From Bombyx mori (taxonomy: Eukaryota > Arthropoda > Insecta > Lepidoptera > Bombycidae), in the NCBI RefSeq assembly GCF_030269925.1, contig NC_085131.1, positions 14,245,501 to 14,309,500 on the forward strand: 64,000 nucleotides of DNA, written 5' to 3'. Positions 49,501 through 60,821 of this stretch are shown one piece after another. Each line of letters begins with the position of its first letter. The first letter of the stretch is position 1. The position numbers and the translations under genes are program-made. The notes beneath the pieces are model-generated. The model had not been told where the DNA came from, ran no database searches, and worked only from the letters and a program-made list of their open reading frames with translations.

Positions 49501-52133
49501 GATGTCAAACACAATTACAGCACAGGTTTTTTGCCTTTTTTTATTACTTAGATAGGTCATTGAGCTCACAGCCCATCTGACTTTAAGTGGATACGGGAGC
49601 CCCGCCACCCACCGTGGGAAAAGGCATCCAAGCCTCAGTGTGCAATTACTGCCCCACCCTTGAAAAACGAAACACATTACTGCTTCAAGGCAAAAATAGG
49701 CAGAGTGGTGATACATACCTATACGAGCTCATGGGATGTTGTACTGCCAGCTCAACTTCAGTTCTCAGGGAGAGTGGTAGCATCAACATTGTCTTGTGGA
49801 TATAAAACTCTTGTGCTCACAGCTTTTTTTTTATCTTAGGGCCAACAATGGCTGGGCAGCAGCCACAGAGCAAGGTTAAATGGAAATCTTCCATATCAGA
49901 AGACAAGATCTCAAGTTTACTGATATTGTGGCTAGTAAGTGTTTGAGGGAAAACAATATAAGAAACATCTTCCACCAAGCAGATAATTTTGTTCCATACA
50001 CCAAAAGTCCAAATATTGTTTGTAACTGGCTTAACACATGCAAAGCTTCTTTTGAAAATGCCATTAGTGTGATTTCAAAATTTGTCAAATATTTTCTGTC
50101 CTACGATGGCACGAATTGGGAAGCATAAGGATATTACACCACATTTATTACTAAGGCTGTATGTCTCTACCTATATTTTAATCATCACAAATAGCTCAAA
50201 CATACAATACAACTAATGCCACACAGTACAGAGAAAGAAAAAAATCACAAAGCAATTAAGACCTTACTAGAAATTACAGTGCACACGCTTTTAGAAAGAT
50301 TAAATTTCATTCAGAGGAGTGAGAAAAATCATACGACTTAAAGTGAAGTCATATCCAAGACAAGATTTGAATGCAATCTAATGCATCATAATAGTGAAAT
50401 CAGTCACTATACTTATCAAAGTACTAATCAAAGTATTTTGTAATTAGACTTGATGATTTTGATTCATAATCTATATATGTTTTTGATTATCTATATATAT
50501 AAAAATGAATTGCTGGTTGTTAGTCTCACTAAAACTCGAGAACGGCTGGACCGATTTGGCTAATTTTGGTTTTGAATTATTTGTGGAAGTCCAGAGAAGC
50601 TTTAAAAGGTAGATAAATATGAAAATTCTCGGAATTCAATAAGAATAACAATTTTGTTTTTCCTTTGATGTATCCCCCGTCGGACGGATTCCTTGTGTTT
50701 GTTTTAAGTTTATTTTATACAAAAGTTTAGGTCTTGGCACTGCGAAGTCTGCCTGGTCAGCTAGTAAGAAATAATTATTTTATCCAGAACTTCAGTTCGT
50801 AACACTATTTACTAAGGTCATACAAGTAATTTAACTGCTGAAGCTGATGTATGGCTTACCTCAGGAGGTTTCATATTTAGCACCTTAGTAATCCTTCCCT
50901 GCATGATGAGGAAGTGTGGGTTATTGACATTAAGCTGAACCGAACAGAATAAGTCACTGACCCTCTTGTTTTGGACATTGATACCATTTATAAGGTATTT
51001 ATTCTTACCACCCATCACCACCTGAAATTTATTTTTCAAATTGTTTCAATAATTGTTAAATAGCATGTTCTTTATATTAGTTTGATTAAGCAAATTTGGA
51101 TGAGGAAATATAACTTTTGAATGCTATACGTTATTTCTTGTTTTGTTCAGCAAAGCTTATGAAATTTAGCTTGGTTTGCTAATAGTAAAAGTCAAGCTAC
51201 TTGATCGAATGATTTGTAAATGATGTATTAAATCATGTCATCTCAAACATTTGAATATTGATTTATTAATCATGTATATATTCTTGGAACTATTGTATTC
51301 TTGGAACTTTTTAATAAAGTAATTTAATGGAAGCTTCATGAACCTGGAAACTTAGCAAATGGTTATTCAATTTCTAGATGTTTTGTTGATTACTAATTAC
51401 TATTCCAATATAACTATGTCTTACCTGTCTAGTGACAGTAATCTCATCATGATTCTCATAGCCAATCGGACATTGTCTCTTATCTCTGTTGTCGAAGGTA
51501 ATGCTAACTGTTGCTTTGGTGATACCTGCCTGCCCATGCTTGTAAATAAGCTCCTGCAAGCTGCTTGCTCGTACCTATTTTTTTATAATAAATTAATTAA
51601 TAATTTAGGCACAAATTTTGTTAAACAAGCATTTTGACCAAGAAGCAACTATGTTTTATTGTTGGAATATTCATATTATTTATAATTGTACCCAGAAAGA
51701 AGCAGAAAACATCATTGTCGAGTTTACTTCGCATCAATCGATATTATTGTTGTACTAGAACTTGAAAAGTGTATGTTTTTATTTTCAAGTCATCATGTAT
51801 TCTGATGCCCATAGGATTTATGTCGCATATTTGATAGGTAATTGAATATTATCATGAATAAACGCTGCTACTATATCGCCATAACCCTTAACAGTGAATG
51901 GTATTTGGCGGGAAATAAATCAGCAACAGTTGTTATTTTGTTAGCAATAATAAACTACAACATACATTCGATAAATTTGTGATTCCAAGTACGAAACATA
52001 TAGAATCTAAGATATTTGATTTTCCAGTCCCATTTAGACCAGTGATCGCATTAAATTCTGGATCAAATCCAGTAATTTCCACTCGGTTTCCGTAAGACTT
52101 GAAGCCATCTAACACTATTGACTTAATAAACAT
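40501..52133 (-). CDS. SMC2: SMC2, condensin ATPase subunit (22 exons, complete)
   Basis: SMC2 pairs with SMC4 in condensin and compacts mitotic chromosomes. Spliced, the exons give 1172 residues, close to animal SMC2 length. Exons: 52133-51966, 51574-51425, 51021-50860, 49288-49178, 48890-48769, 48452-48296, 47975-47784, 47102-46967, 46667-46492, 46424-46241, 46114-46041, 45764-45618, 45285-45064, 44981-44839, 44646-44547, 44133-44021, 43703-43475, 42887-42693, 42199-41999, 41930-41715, 41644-41435, 40611-40501. Phases agree throughout. Walker A GLNGTGKS is at residues 32-39, the hinge at about 490-670 ([13 protein letters not shown]), the ABC signature LSGGQ at 1082-1086 and Walker B YILDEVD with Asp1110-Glu1111. 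Coiled coils flank the hinge. The start is [15 protein letters not shown], as in SMC2 proteins; an upstream in-frame Met at 52166 is rejected. The intron after 45064 starts with GC. Introns hold a SINE, a LINE tail and a Helitron. Confidence 0.95.
42265..42520 (-). mobile_element. 5'-truncated LINE A-family copy in an SMC2 intron
   Basis: This is the 3' end of the LINE A family with a short poly(A), the TAGCC/GGCTA hairpin, the 3' UTR and the last ORF2 codons. A perfect 13-bp TSD (GCCCGCTGCCCTT at 42252-42264 and 42521-42533) flanks it. It has the same orientation as SMC2 and lies in the intron between exons 18 and 19. Confidence 0.92.
43030..43462 (+). mobile_element. full-length Bm1-type SINE in an SMC2 intron
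   Basis: The 5' head is tRNA-like: an A box in TGGCCTAATGAATAAG (about 43039) and a B box in GGTGTTCGAATCCC (about 43087). The SINE body (GTAAGACC...GAAGCAGTAATGCG...GTAGATGTCTATGGG...GAGCTCGTCCAC) follows to about 43462. The length of about 430 bp and the order fit Bm1. It is antisense to SMC2 and ends some 12 bp from the exon 17 donor. Confidence 0.85.
49538..49752 (-). mobile_element. Bm1-like SINE, 3' part, in an SMC2 intron
   Basis: Reverse orientation, with a T-rich end, GAGCTCACAGCCCATC, a CATTACTGCTTC core and a GTACTGCCAG end. It is diverged and headless. Confidence 0.7.
50490..50764 (+). mobile_element. non-autonomous Helitron (second family) in an SMC2 intron
   Basis: It starts TCTATATATATAAAAATGAA and ends GCCTGGTCAGCTAG, with A before and T after the insert. 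Its near-complete relative in reverse lies at 52417-52714. It has no coding capacity. Confidence 0.75.
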
Positions 52134-52416
52134 GTTCAGATCATAAAAACAACAGTTATAGAACAAGAAAATTCATTAAAAATTTAAACTCATACGAATT
52201 CATCAAGCGTTAGAGAAGCCGTTGATTTTTTTATGAAATCAAAATTGATTTGTGTTTTTAAAATATTTTTGACATTCATTGATTAATGACATTGACACAT
52301 TATATTTTTCTCGACAACATTTTTTTTAAAGATTTTAATTCGATTTAGATTAACAATATGGTAAAGAGGTAAAAAATTATAAGTGTACCGATTCTTTTTC
52401 TTTTCTTTATTGCATA
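52134..52416. other. SMC2 upstream region, probable 5' UTR and promoter
   Basis: Directly upstream of the SMC2 start. It is AT-rich with no motif I can assign; no further coding exon is needed, because the SMC2 N-terminus is complete. Confidence 0.4.
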
Positions 52417-52714
52417 CTAGCTGACCCGGAAGACTTCGTAGTGCCTCTATCAATAAATAAAAGACTTAAACCTTTGAAGAAAATAAATTTAAAACAAACA
52501 AAAGGAATCCGTCCGGCGCGCGGCGGGGGGGACATCAAAGGAAAAACAAAATTGTTATTTTTATTTAATTCCGAGCATTTTCATATTTATCTATCCTTTT
52601 AAACCTTCATTGGACTTCCACAAATAATTCAAGACCAAAATTAGCCAAATCGGTGCAGCCGTTCTCGAGTTTTAGCGAGACTAACGAACAGCAATTCATT
52701 TTTATATATATAGA
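52417..52714 (-). mobile_element. non-autonomous Helitron (second family), copy 2
   Basis: On the minus strand it starts TCTATATATATAAAAATGAA and ends with CTAG followed by T. The body matches 50490-50764. It lies about 300 bp upstream of the SMC2 start. Confidence 0.75.
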
Positions 52715-53164
52715 AGAAGAAGATAGATAACATCTCAGATTCAAATGTAATAGATTCTGATTCGAACTAAAATAAATTGTAGTAAGTACAGAAAATGAAG
52801 TATTTTAACCATGTAGTGAAAGTTCATAAGCGCAAAAAAAATCATAGGCCGTGGCTTCGGCCGTGGACGTGGACTTGACAACTTCCAAAAAGTCTACAAA
52901 CTCAGACATTAAATCTCACCCTTTTATAAGTTGTAGCCCAAAGAATAAAACGCCCGATGAACTAGTATCATTATAGCGTAATCGTATAGCATTAGAACTA
53001 ATGTCCAACAAATCGAAAGCAGGGCGGATGGATCTACTAGGACTTGTCGATGTAAATGACAGTGGCTGATTTTTGCACGAGCGTGAGCTAGAATGTAGTC
53101 AATAGTGTCTTTAATAAAGCTGTTATCATATAGCATCGATATCAAGAAATAGTGCTTCTATATC
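52715..53164. other. spacer between Helitron and LINE relic, nothing recognised
   Basis: A minus-strand frame at 52924-53145 shows no family resemblance. No RNA gene or transposon end was found. Confidence 0.35.
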
Positions 53165-54399
53165 TCAAACAGAATAAGATACCCAGCGAGGATGAACTCT
53201 TCTCCGATGGCAGGCGGTGCGATGGTAAAAGTGAGATGATGGAATCATCTCAAAGAATTCCTCATAGCACTCCCCATGGAACATACGGTACAAAATACAG
53301 AGAAAAGCGAAGTCCTTCCGCAGACCCAGAGGTTCCAAATGATCCGTGAGATCCGGGATTATCGACAATCCGAGCGGCCCTTTTCTATATAGAGTGAAAT
53401 CGAAGTAGCTCGTATTTGGTAACCCTAGCCCAGAGATGAAAAGGCTTTGTCCAGGCGTGAAGTACTGCTTTGCTCTGTTGAGGACTTCCAGCATCTTGGA
53501 CGCCAACTTGGCTTTGCCTTCCAAATGACTCCAAAATTGGACAGACCCCAAGTATCCAGGTATTCTCGGAAGGTTGCAGGGATACTCCTTGGATTTGGCG
53601 CCATAACAAAGGGGTCCTTCTTCGTAGTTAACGCGCAAACTTATGTCTTCAATGGATTGAATTGAGCGAAGTTCAATTCGCCCCATTCGGAGATTAGCTT
53701 CGGAGAGTTCTCCACTTCAGACACAAGTTTTGATCGTCTCTCTTGCACCACGCTCCGTGAGAGACTCTGATGGCCGATATATCGCGCATCCCCCTTACTG
53801 TCATCCGCATAGCAATGCATATCATCAATAGACATCATGTCATTGACATTGATATACAGGATGAAAATCATATACTTCAGGAGTTGTGCATTTTTTATTC
53901 GCTCCATCACCTTGGAAAGTAAGGAACTTATCGCGGTAGGCCTATAGCTCGATGGCTCCGACCAGTCGCCCTTCTTGGGGATAGGGTGGACGTGAAGGGG
54001 TCTTCCATGAAGACGGATACAATAAGAGAGGCGATACAAATGCGTTAGCGCAGGTGTCAACTCAGGGGCGCACGTTTTCAGAACCACTGCGAGGATGCAG
54101 TCTGGCCCACTCGACTTATAGACGTCCAGGAGTCGGAGCTCCCGCCTGACTGCATACTGTGTGAAGCAGATCTCCGGCAGGGAGCTATCACACCGGAGGA
54201 TGTTCGGTGGTATGGCACCCCCGTCGTCCACAGTCGAGTTCGACCACGTGCTCCGACTTAATAAGTTCATGACTGTACACGACCCGGTCTGTATGGCTGT
54301 TTCCGAGTCGTGTAATAATATTTTCTGCTGTCTGTTTGTGCGCTGGTAGAAGACGGCTGTTTCTTTCGATGGGTTTCGGCTTCTGTAGCGAGGTTTCAC
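53165..54399 (-). pseudogene. decayed CR1/Jockey-like LINE, reverse transcriptase relic
   Basis: Frame 54399-53641 keeps RT words (YKSSGPDCI, PIPKKGDWSEPSSYRP, CYADDSKGDARY). Frame 53686-53165 continues with the post-RT region (LASKMLEVLNRAKQYFTPGQ, DHLEPLGL, FYHRTACHRRRVHP). The two frames overlap out of register, internal RT sequence has been lost, and no ORF1 or poly(A) tail can be placed. It belongs to the same broad family as 7677-8126. It is a dead copy in the SMC2-Nup133 interval. Confidence 0.8.
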
Positions 54400-54469
54400 A
54401 GGTAACTGTCTGGTTCACTGGTAGCTGATTCACTGGTGGTTTTCTGATAACTGTACTATTGGAGAACTG

Positions 54470-54652
54470 CTGGTAACTGTTTCTGTCTTGCTGATGGTTC
54501 TTTGTCGAAGATTCACTGGGAACTGTTTCTGTCTTGATGTTTCTATGTCGGAGATTCGCTGAGAACTGTTTCTGTCTTGATGATCTGCTGAGAACTGTTT
54601 CTGTCTTGCTGATGTTTCTATGTCGAAGATCCACTGAGAACTGTTTTTGCCT
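54470..54652. repeat. degenerate tandem repeat around GAACTGTTTCTGTCTTG
   Basis: The word GAACTGTTTCTGTCTTG, or close variants, recurs about five times with ATGTTTCTATGTCGAAGATT-like spacers, giving an irregular unit of about 40-60 bp. It creates the repetitive minus-strand frame at 54188-54664, which I do not treat as a gene. Confidence 0.6.
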
Positions 54653-54949
54653 ATAAATGGCCATCCTTTTATATTTATTTCAGTACCCCATCTCGCGACG
54701 CGCTATCGACGCGCCACTTTTGGAGGGTCCCTTGATCTGTATGTTACCGTAGTGAAAGCGCTCCACAAATCGTTCCTATTGGTCTATTCACATTCTCTGA
54801 TCTGATACACTAACATATTGCATATTAAATAATTTAAGATTATACAATTTTGTTACGTAATTACTTATTAACTATATTAATTGTATTTGTTCGATAAAAC
54901 TATTTAAAATCAGTTTCGTCCTGCACAATGACAATTCCGCTAACTTTTC

Positions 54950-55560
54950 GAACAACATTCGCCGAACCCTTAACTTGAACGCGCAACGGTTAGTAATAGT
55001 CCTGATCTCAAGAGCAAGCGCATTCCATAGCAGAACAGATTGCACGACGATAGAGTTACGAACATAACTAGAACTATGTGTGGGACAACGAATAGGTTAA
55101 AAATAAATCGAATGCAGTTATTAAGAAGACGATCAAGTATTAAAAAGGTCTGCATTCAGGTCAAAATAACACACATCACCGTAATCCATTATAGGGAAGA
55201 TCAAGGCTTGTACTAGCATAGTCTTAGTCGCTGATGGTAAGAAATTCTTGAGGCGATGCAGAGCACGAAGAATTCCAGAGGTTCTTTGTCCATCGTAAGA
55301 TATTTGAGCTTTCCAGTCGAGTGTGGAGTCTATGTAAAGGCCTAGGTTCTTAACCACGGAACTTAGGGGAATCACTGTACCATTATAAAATATTGATGAG
55401 AGTGATATAGTAGTTATGCGTTGAACCATACGAGGACTACCCACAATAATGGCTTGGCATTTCGCTGGATTCACGGTTAAGCCAAACTTAGTTGACCAAC
55501 TACATAATAATATGTAGTCCAGATCCCTATTTAACTGGTTTATTGCCTGAGAAATATATA
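54950..55560 (-). pseudogene. LINE reverse transcriptase C-terminal relic
   Basis: The frame 55474-55133 carries words of a lepidopteran LINE (NPAKCQAIIVGSPRM, VVKNLGLYIDSTLDW, LRALHRLKNFLP, ATKTMLVQALIFPIMDYGDV). A shifted frame continues at 55155 (LLNNCIRFIF). The copy is incomplete on both sides. It belongs to a different family from 53165-54399. Confidence 0.75.
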
Positions 55561-55697
55561 AATGTAAATGCCACCATCGATCTAGAGACTTGTCTTTGTA
55601 TAGTGTACTAATTCACCTACATTAAATTTTAACGCAGGTTTAAATTGTTTTTCCTTAATTGTGGAAGTCATTCCTGAACATTATTCAAATATATTTT

Positions 55698-55915
55698 TTG
55701 CTAGGTTTGTGGACGAACTCATGGCCAACCTGGTGTTAAGTGGTTACCGGGACCCATATATATATATCAACAACTTAAATGCCGCCAACCATCTTGAGAT
55801 TTCAGTTTTAAGTTTAATTAAACAGTTAACAGTATAATGGCTGCCCAAAACTTCAAATCGAAAAGCATTACTGCTTTAAGGCATAAATAGGTAAATTTGT
55901 GGCACTACCCAAGTA
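55698..55915 (-). mobile_element. Bm1-like SINE, 3' part, degenerate
   Basis: The reverse-oriented body is recognisable (GGACGAACTCATGGCC, TTAAGTGGTTACCGGGACCC, GCATTACTGCTTTAAGGC) with a small (AT)n run inside. Confidence 0.65.
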
Positions 55916-56308
55916 TTTCACAAAAAAATTGATACGACTATCGAGTGATACGCTCGATACGAATATATTTTTAGACCACGACAAAGGCAAGTTAAACAAA
56001 GCTTACTCTTTAGCTGTAAATAATGGTATCTTATAAAATAAAACTGTCATCAAAATGTTTTGTTAAGTTTTTTCGTTAATAGGGATCCCTGTGAAATATT
56101 CAAATTGTAATATAATTTGCAACATTGTTGAATAAGTCTGTTGAAACGCTACATTTTAACCTATGTCCCTTTGCATTTCAATTAATGCTAAAGAAATGTT
56201 TAAAAAAAGTTTAAGAACATGGAACATAAAAACGATTTTTATTTGACGTTTTGAATTATTTTGCTTGAGCAGGGTCGATTCATTTGCATTTTATTTTAGT
56301 TTATAGAT
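55916..56308. other. Nup133 upstream region
   Basis: AT-rich DNA directly before the Nup133 start, where the 5' UTR and promoter should lie. No element can be assigned. Confidence 0.35.
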
Positions 56309-59300
56309 ATGGATTTCAATACTACAGGAGCGATGAGAAGTCCGTTCTCGCCCCGGGTAAGACAGTCCATTTCAGGGCGAAGGCCTGGCGGCCTATCTTC
56401 CTTGAAAAAAAGCCAAAGGTGTGTTTCTTAACCTATACCTGTTATGTTTTATATAAATTATTGTCTTTCTCTTTATTTACGGCTTTTATTACAGTAAATT
56501 TATGCAGTCACAAAGCGAACAAACTGGCGATGTGATCTATAAAACTCCATCGATGACACTAGAAACGTACGGGGCACCTATGCCAGTGATGGTCACAGAG
56601 GCTCTTGCGTTCGGTTAGTTACCGATCAACACAACGTCCTATTAATTACAATATCTGAAAACCATGAGCATTTTTCATTCCAGACATTTCGAAAAAAATC
56701 GTAGTAGGGTAGACAAAAAATCATTCATCAGTCATTTGGCTTATTTGTATCAAAACCTAAAATTTGGACCTGCTGTAGCATGATTGCTTAGATTAAATAC
56801 TGTAATTCGTTTTAAATTCAAAGCAAGTGGAGACATCTCAGTGCGCCTCTCGACCTGTGGCTGGTGTTGGGTAGTGTCTGGTCGTCGCATCCTGGCTTGG
56901 GAGCAATCTCCAATAGATACTGATGAAGATCCAGCCAATGTGACTGGCATATCAGCTGCTCGAGAGCTCACATTACCTCAAACAGATTTAGCTCACAAGG
57001 CTGATTTAGTTGTACTGTTTTATGGAAATGACTCTCAGGTAATCAGAAAAAATTGCTAAACATATGTATAACTATAAAAAACTGAATTTTAGAATTTATT
57101 TATTTATAAGAGAAAAAGACATGAAAAATACATTTGGAGCCTTTGCTCCAAATGTAAAGGGAAGCATTAGTCTTAAATTTGTGGAGTCTCCTGAGATATT
57201 TACCTTCACTATAAAGTTTTAAATGCCTTTTCAACAGTCACAAACTGAAGAATTATTGAAACCACATTTATGGTTTAACCCCATTAGCATAAGAAACAAA
57301 AAATTTAACTATATAAGCTATTAAGAAAAAAACTATACCAAAAATATTGTTATAGATGCCATCCTGTATTGGAGTTTCACCTGAGGGTGTGATTCGCTAC
57401 TGGCCCTCAGTAGGACAAGAAGAGGTTTATGTAGATGTAACATGTGAACTAGCAGGTCAAGAGTGTGAGAAACTAGGAGATTACACCAGCTCTGGCCTCA
57501 TACTGGCTACTACGACTTGTACCGTGGTGCTATTGACTCCTACTGTTCTTGGTTAGTCATCTTGTTTATTTTGTTGTTGTATTTAATAACGTTTTTGTTT
57601 GGCATATTTATCTAACTTTTAATTAAAGCTGTAATTTAGTATATGTATAGTTGATCTGAAATATAAAATATGAATCTGTCATCAGCAGCAAGTACTGCCA
57701 TTTTAGTTTTAACATATGTTCACGTCATAAAACTGGTTATTAAATAATACATTATATTATATATTAGATGGAAGAGCAACAGTGACTTGCTGCACTTTAC
57801 GTCCACCGAGTGGTTGGCTAGGAGGTATAGGACGACGTGTATCACTGTTGTTCTTTGGATCTATGCCTGCACACACAGATACGGTGAGTATACAATATAA
57901 TGTATGATCCCAATGAATCTACAACCCATTTCCAAATTTTTACTTACATATTACATGGTGAGTACCTACCACCAATAATAGTTAGCTTGGTAAGCGTATC
58001 TTATTGTGTCCTTTGTCAATTAGGCCATAAGGCCACAATTTATTACAATTTAGACAAAACTTTGGGTTTGAAATTGTCTTCTACTAATAACAAATCTGAA
58101 CAGATCTTTGATTGATGCTCAATAATGTAGACCTTACTTATTTTATATAATTTGGTAAATGTTATAATTTGACTTGTAGCAATATACATACATGTTCCTA
58201 ATAATCTAATAATGGTTATCCCTGAGTTTTTTGCTGATTCTTCTTAGTAGTGAAATCATATTCCCATTGTGTGGTAGAGTTGTGATCATTTGAAAATACC
58301 TGAGAAAGCCTACTAAATTGTAAATGTGAAAGTCAGTTTGTCACACTTTTGTCTTAATGACTCAACCATTCATCAGTTTTTACATACACGTTTCCAAGGT
58401 TGGGTAAGGATATAGGGGTTTCTTCTACATTAAATTGAGTTAAGTTGCTGCTTTTACCTTCTGATACGTGATATTTTTGCAAACCCTGTACAATCCTGCA
58501 CCCTGTACATGACTGGGTGGGTATTATACTACGATCCTGTATGTTTCTGCAACACAGCACATGCATCACATGCATTCTTGATTGAATGAAGGTGGCTGGC
58601 ACCTGGTGTTGACTTAGACTACAATTTTAATGTAACCATCTTTGTATTTTAAAGTATCTATCATTATGCAAGTAAATTATTACATGTGATTTGTGTAGAT
58701 TTTATCCAGTGAACCAAATAAATTATGTTGTATTAACGGCTTCGATATCATAAGGCATGACTGAATTGCGACCAAAATTGATGGAAGCACGATGTTGGTA
58801 CTCACCCGTCGGGCTGAACGTTTTGTGGTGACGGTGAGAAGTAGGAGCGAACTGGTGTTGTTTGTCGCAGCGGCTGGTGGGTGCGGTGTGGGCGGGGGAC
58901 TGCGTGTGGCTGGTGGCTCGCGGGCCAACGCTGCAGGTGTGGCGCCCTCCCGCGCTGCTGCACCACCACTCGCTGCGGGGCCCGCTGGCGCTCGCCGCGC
59001 GCCCGCATCTGCAGCCTCACGGTACGCACCGCGCGCACACACGCTACTGCCACTAACCCTGTATGTGTCATAATGTTATGTAAATGTACACATCAGGTGA
59101 CTTGAACAGCTTGGAGATAATGGCTCTGGATGTGCAGGCCAGTGGGAACGATGGCTTCTTGCTACTAATCGCAGCAGTTAATGTAACGAGGTCACCGGAA
59201 ATGAGATATGCTATTGGTAAGAATCTTATTATTACTATTTTTATGACTTTTAGACAAAACTGTCCCTCCTCCATGAATTAGCGTTTTATTATTATAGGGC

Positions 59301-60821
59301 ATGTCTGCGCCCTTTTCCCAAACCAAGCATAAATATTTGTTGTTTTGTTATTGTTGCACTATTGTGCACAACTTCTATCTATACACCACTACCAAGAGAT
59401 AAGTTAATGTTCAGAACAGAAAAATATTTTAACTATGCATGAATTTGTGGTTTAAGCTCACATCAACGTAGAAGATCCATCGTCTCCTCGTGTAAGTTCA
59501 TTTGTTCCTGTCCGGAATTTTCCTCAGGAAGCGGATGAGCCTCCGCGGCTTTTGCCCTTCGGAAACAAAGCGTTATTGTATACATCCAAATACATCGCTT
59601 TGATTTCACGTAAGTGCTGGTTTTTATTGCTATGATGGGTGGACGAGTTCACAGCACGTCAATACCCACCTTGAGTCATGAATTTCTCAGTCTCCGTTTT
59701 TAAAGTACAACGGCTGCACCGCCCTTTAAACCGAAATGCATTACTGCTTCACGGCAGAAATAGGCAGGGTGGTGGTACCTACCCGTGCGGACTCACAAGA
59801 CGTCCTGCCACCAGTATTAACACATGAAGTCAGCGTCGGAACGTTACTTCGATAAGGCTATGACGCATAGCCTTATCGTTGCCGCTGCTGACTTTTCCCG
59901 AATCCTGATCACGCAGGAGCAAGTCACCGTCGTCGCCCTAGACACGTCCTTACGGATCCATCAGATCCAATAACTCTTGCATTAGATACCTTCAGCTCTA
60001 ACACTAGGAGCAGGCTCAGGAACCCCGGTAACCGTACTCGTCGAACTCGACAAAGAGGTCGACGTGCAACCTAACCCGTGCATCAGTCCGCTGAGTTTCT
60101 CCCCTGATCTTCTCAGCGGGTCGCGATACCGATCCGGTAGTAGATTCATTCGCGAAGCAGCTGCTCTTGAATTGTTAGGTCTCCTTCGGAGGCGATCAGG
60201 TAGCTGTTAGCAAATCCCACTCTTTCTGGCTGAGCCTGTGCTCGCCCACCTGTCCTGGTGAAACTGGAAATGCCTCCGGGCCACCAGTAAACTTTCAATC
60301 ATAAAAAAAACCCACCAGTAATTACGCATATTATAATTTTTGGTTGTTAGATTTTGATTACACAACGTTATTCCTTCACCTTGAGATTATTCATGAACAT
60401 TTGTTAGGTATGTATTTCATTAGAGTATTTGCTGGATTCGAACACCGGCACAGTCGCATCACTCGATACGAATGCACCGGGCGTCTTAACTTTCAGGCCA
60501 CGATTACTTCAAAATAAAACTGTATTATAATCAAAACTTTGGTATGTTATGTATAGTAAGTAAGAATGTCGCTAATGCAGTGAAATATTCATTTTTCGTT
60601 TACTATTACGACTAGCCATAATATTTTTTTCTAAAAAAATTAAAAATGTGGTCTAAGCACTAACATTTTCTGCTACAGTAGCAGCCACGACGGACGCTGA
60701 AGTTGTGGAGGCGGCCAGTGGAGACCGCGTGCTCAGCGCCGCGCGCTCCCCGCACGGACCCGCGCTGTTCACCGCCGCGCACGGCCTGCTCGCACTGCGT
60801 CTGCACTCGCACGCCGCGTCA
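56309..60821 (+). CDS. Nup133: Nup133, nuclear pore Y-complex nucleoporin, N-terminal part
   Basis: Nup133 is a scaffold protein of the Nup107-160 (Y) complex. Nine exons give 441 codons in frame: 56309-56418, 56495-56613, 56824-57038, 57356-57551, 57768-57883, 58871-59021, 59097-59216, 59457-59609 (left edge may be off by one), 60679-60821. The start is ATG at 56309, opening a basic Ser/Pro/Arg-rich tail (MRSPFSPR, SISGRRPGG), as in relatives. The beta-propeller follows: ETYGAPMPVMVTEALAF, GWCWVVSGRRILAWEQ, ELTLPQTDLAHKADLV, MPSCIGVSPEGVIRYWPSVG and the GIGRRVSLLF motif. The alpha-helical C-terminal part lies beyond the window. Exon 9 is unusual: its last 74 nt and splice donor are the founding unit of the 86-bp array that follows. 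Intron 8 contains a nested SINE and LINE. Confidence 0.92.
59630..60500 (-). mobile_element. Bm1-type SINE split by a LINE insertion
   Basis: The 3' part lies at 59630-59816 (GGACGAGTTCACAGC, CATTACTGCTTCACGGC, GACTCACAAGACGTCC). The tRNA-like head with the B box in reverse (GGATTCGAACACCGG) lies at 60312-60500. Between them sits a plus-strand LINE. Joined, the two parts make a near full-length SINE. Confidence 0.85.
59817..60311 (+). mobile_element. 5'-truncated LINE B-family copy inside the SINE
   Basis: It matches the end of LINE B ORF2 and its 3' UTR (compare 9590-10060 in reverse), with a short A-rich tail at about 60303-60310. CCACCAGTA flanks it (59808-59816 and 60312-60320). It is antisense to LINE B in the window and sense to Nup133. 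Confidence 0.88.

Noticed and set aside
49880..50128. 82-codon plus-strand ORF in an SMC2 intron
   Set aside because: It reads like a possible protein fragment but matches no family I know; it could be a relic of a processed gene. Not supported as a gene.
52131..52166. SMC2 start at the upstream in-frame Met (52166)
   Set aside because: SMC2 proteins begin with the MFIKSI-type motif, which is at 52133; the extra 11 codons have no counterpart.
54188..54664. 158-codon minus-strand ORF rich in Gln/Thr/Arg
   Set aside because: It is generated by the degenerate tandem repeat at 54470-54652 and has no domain.
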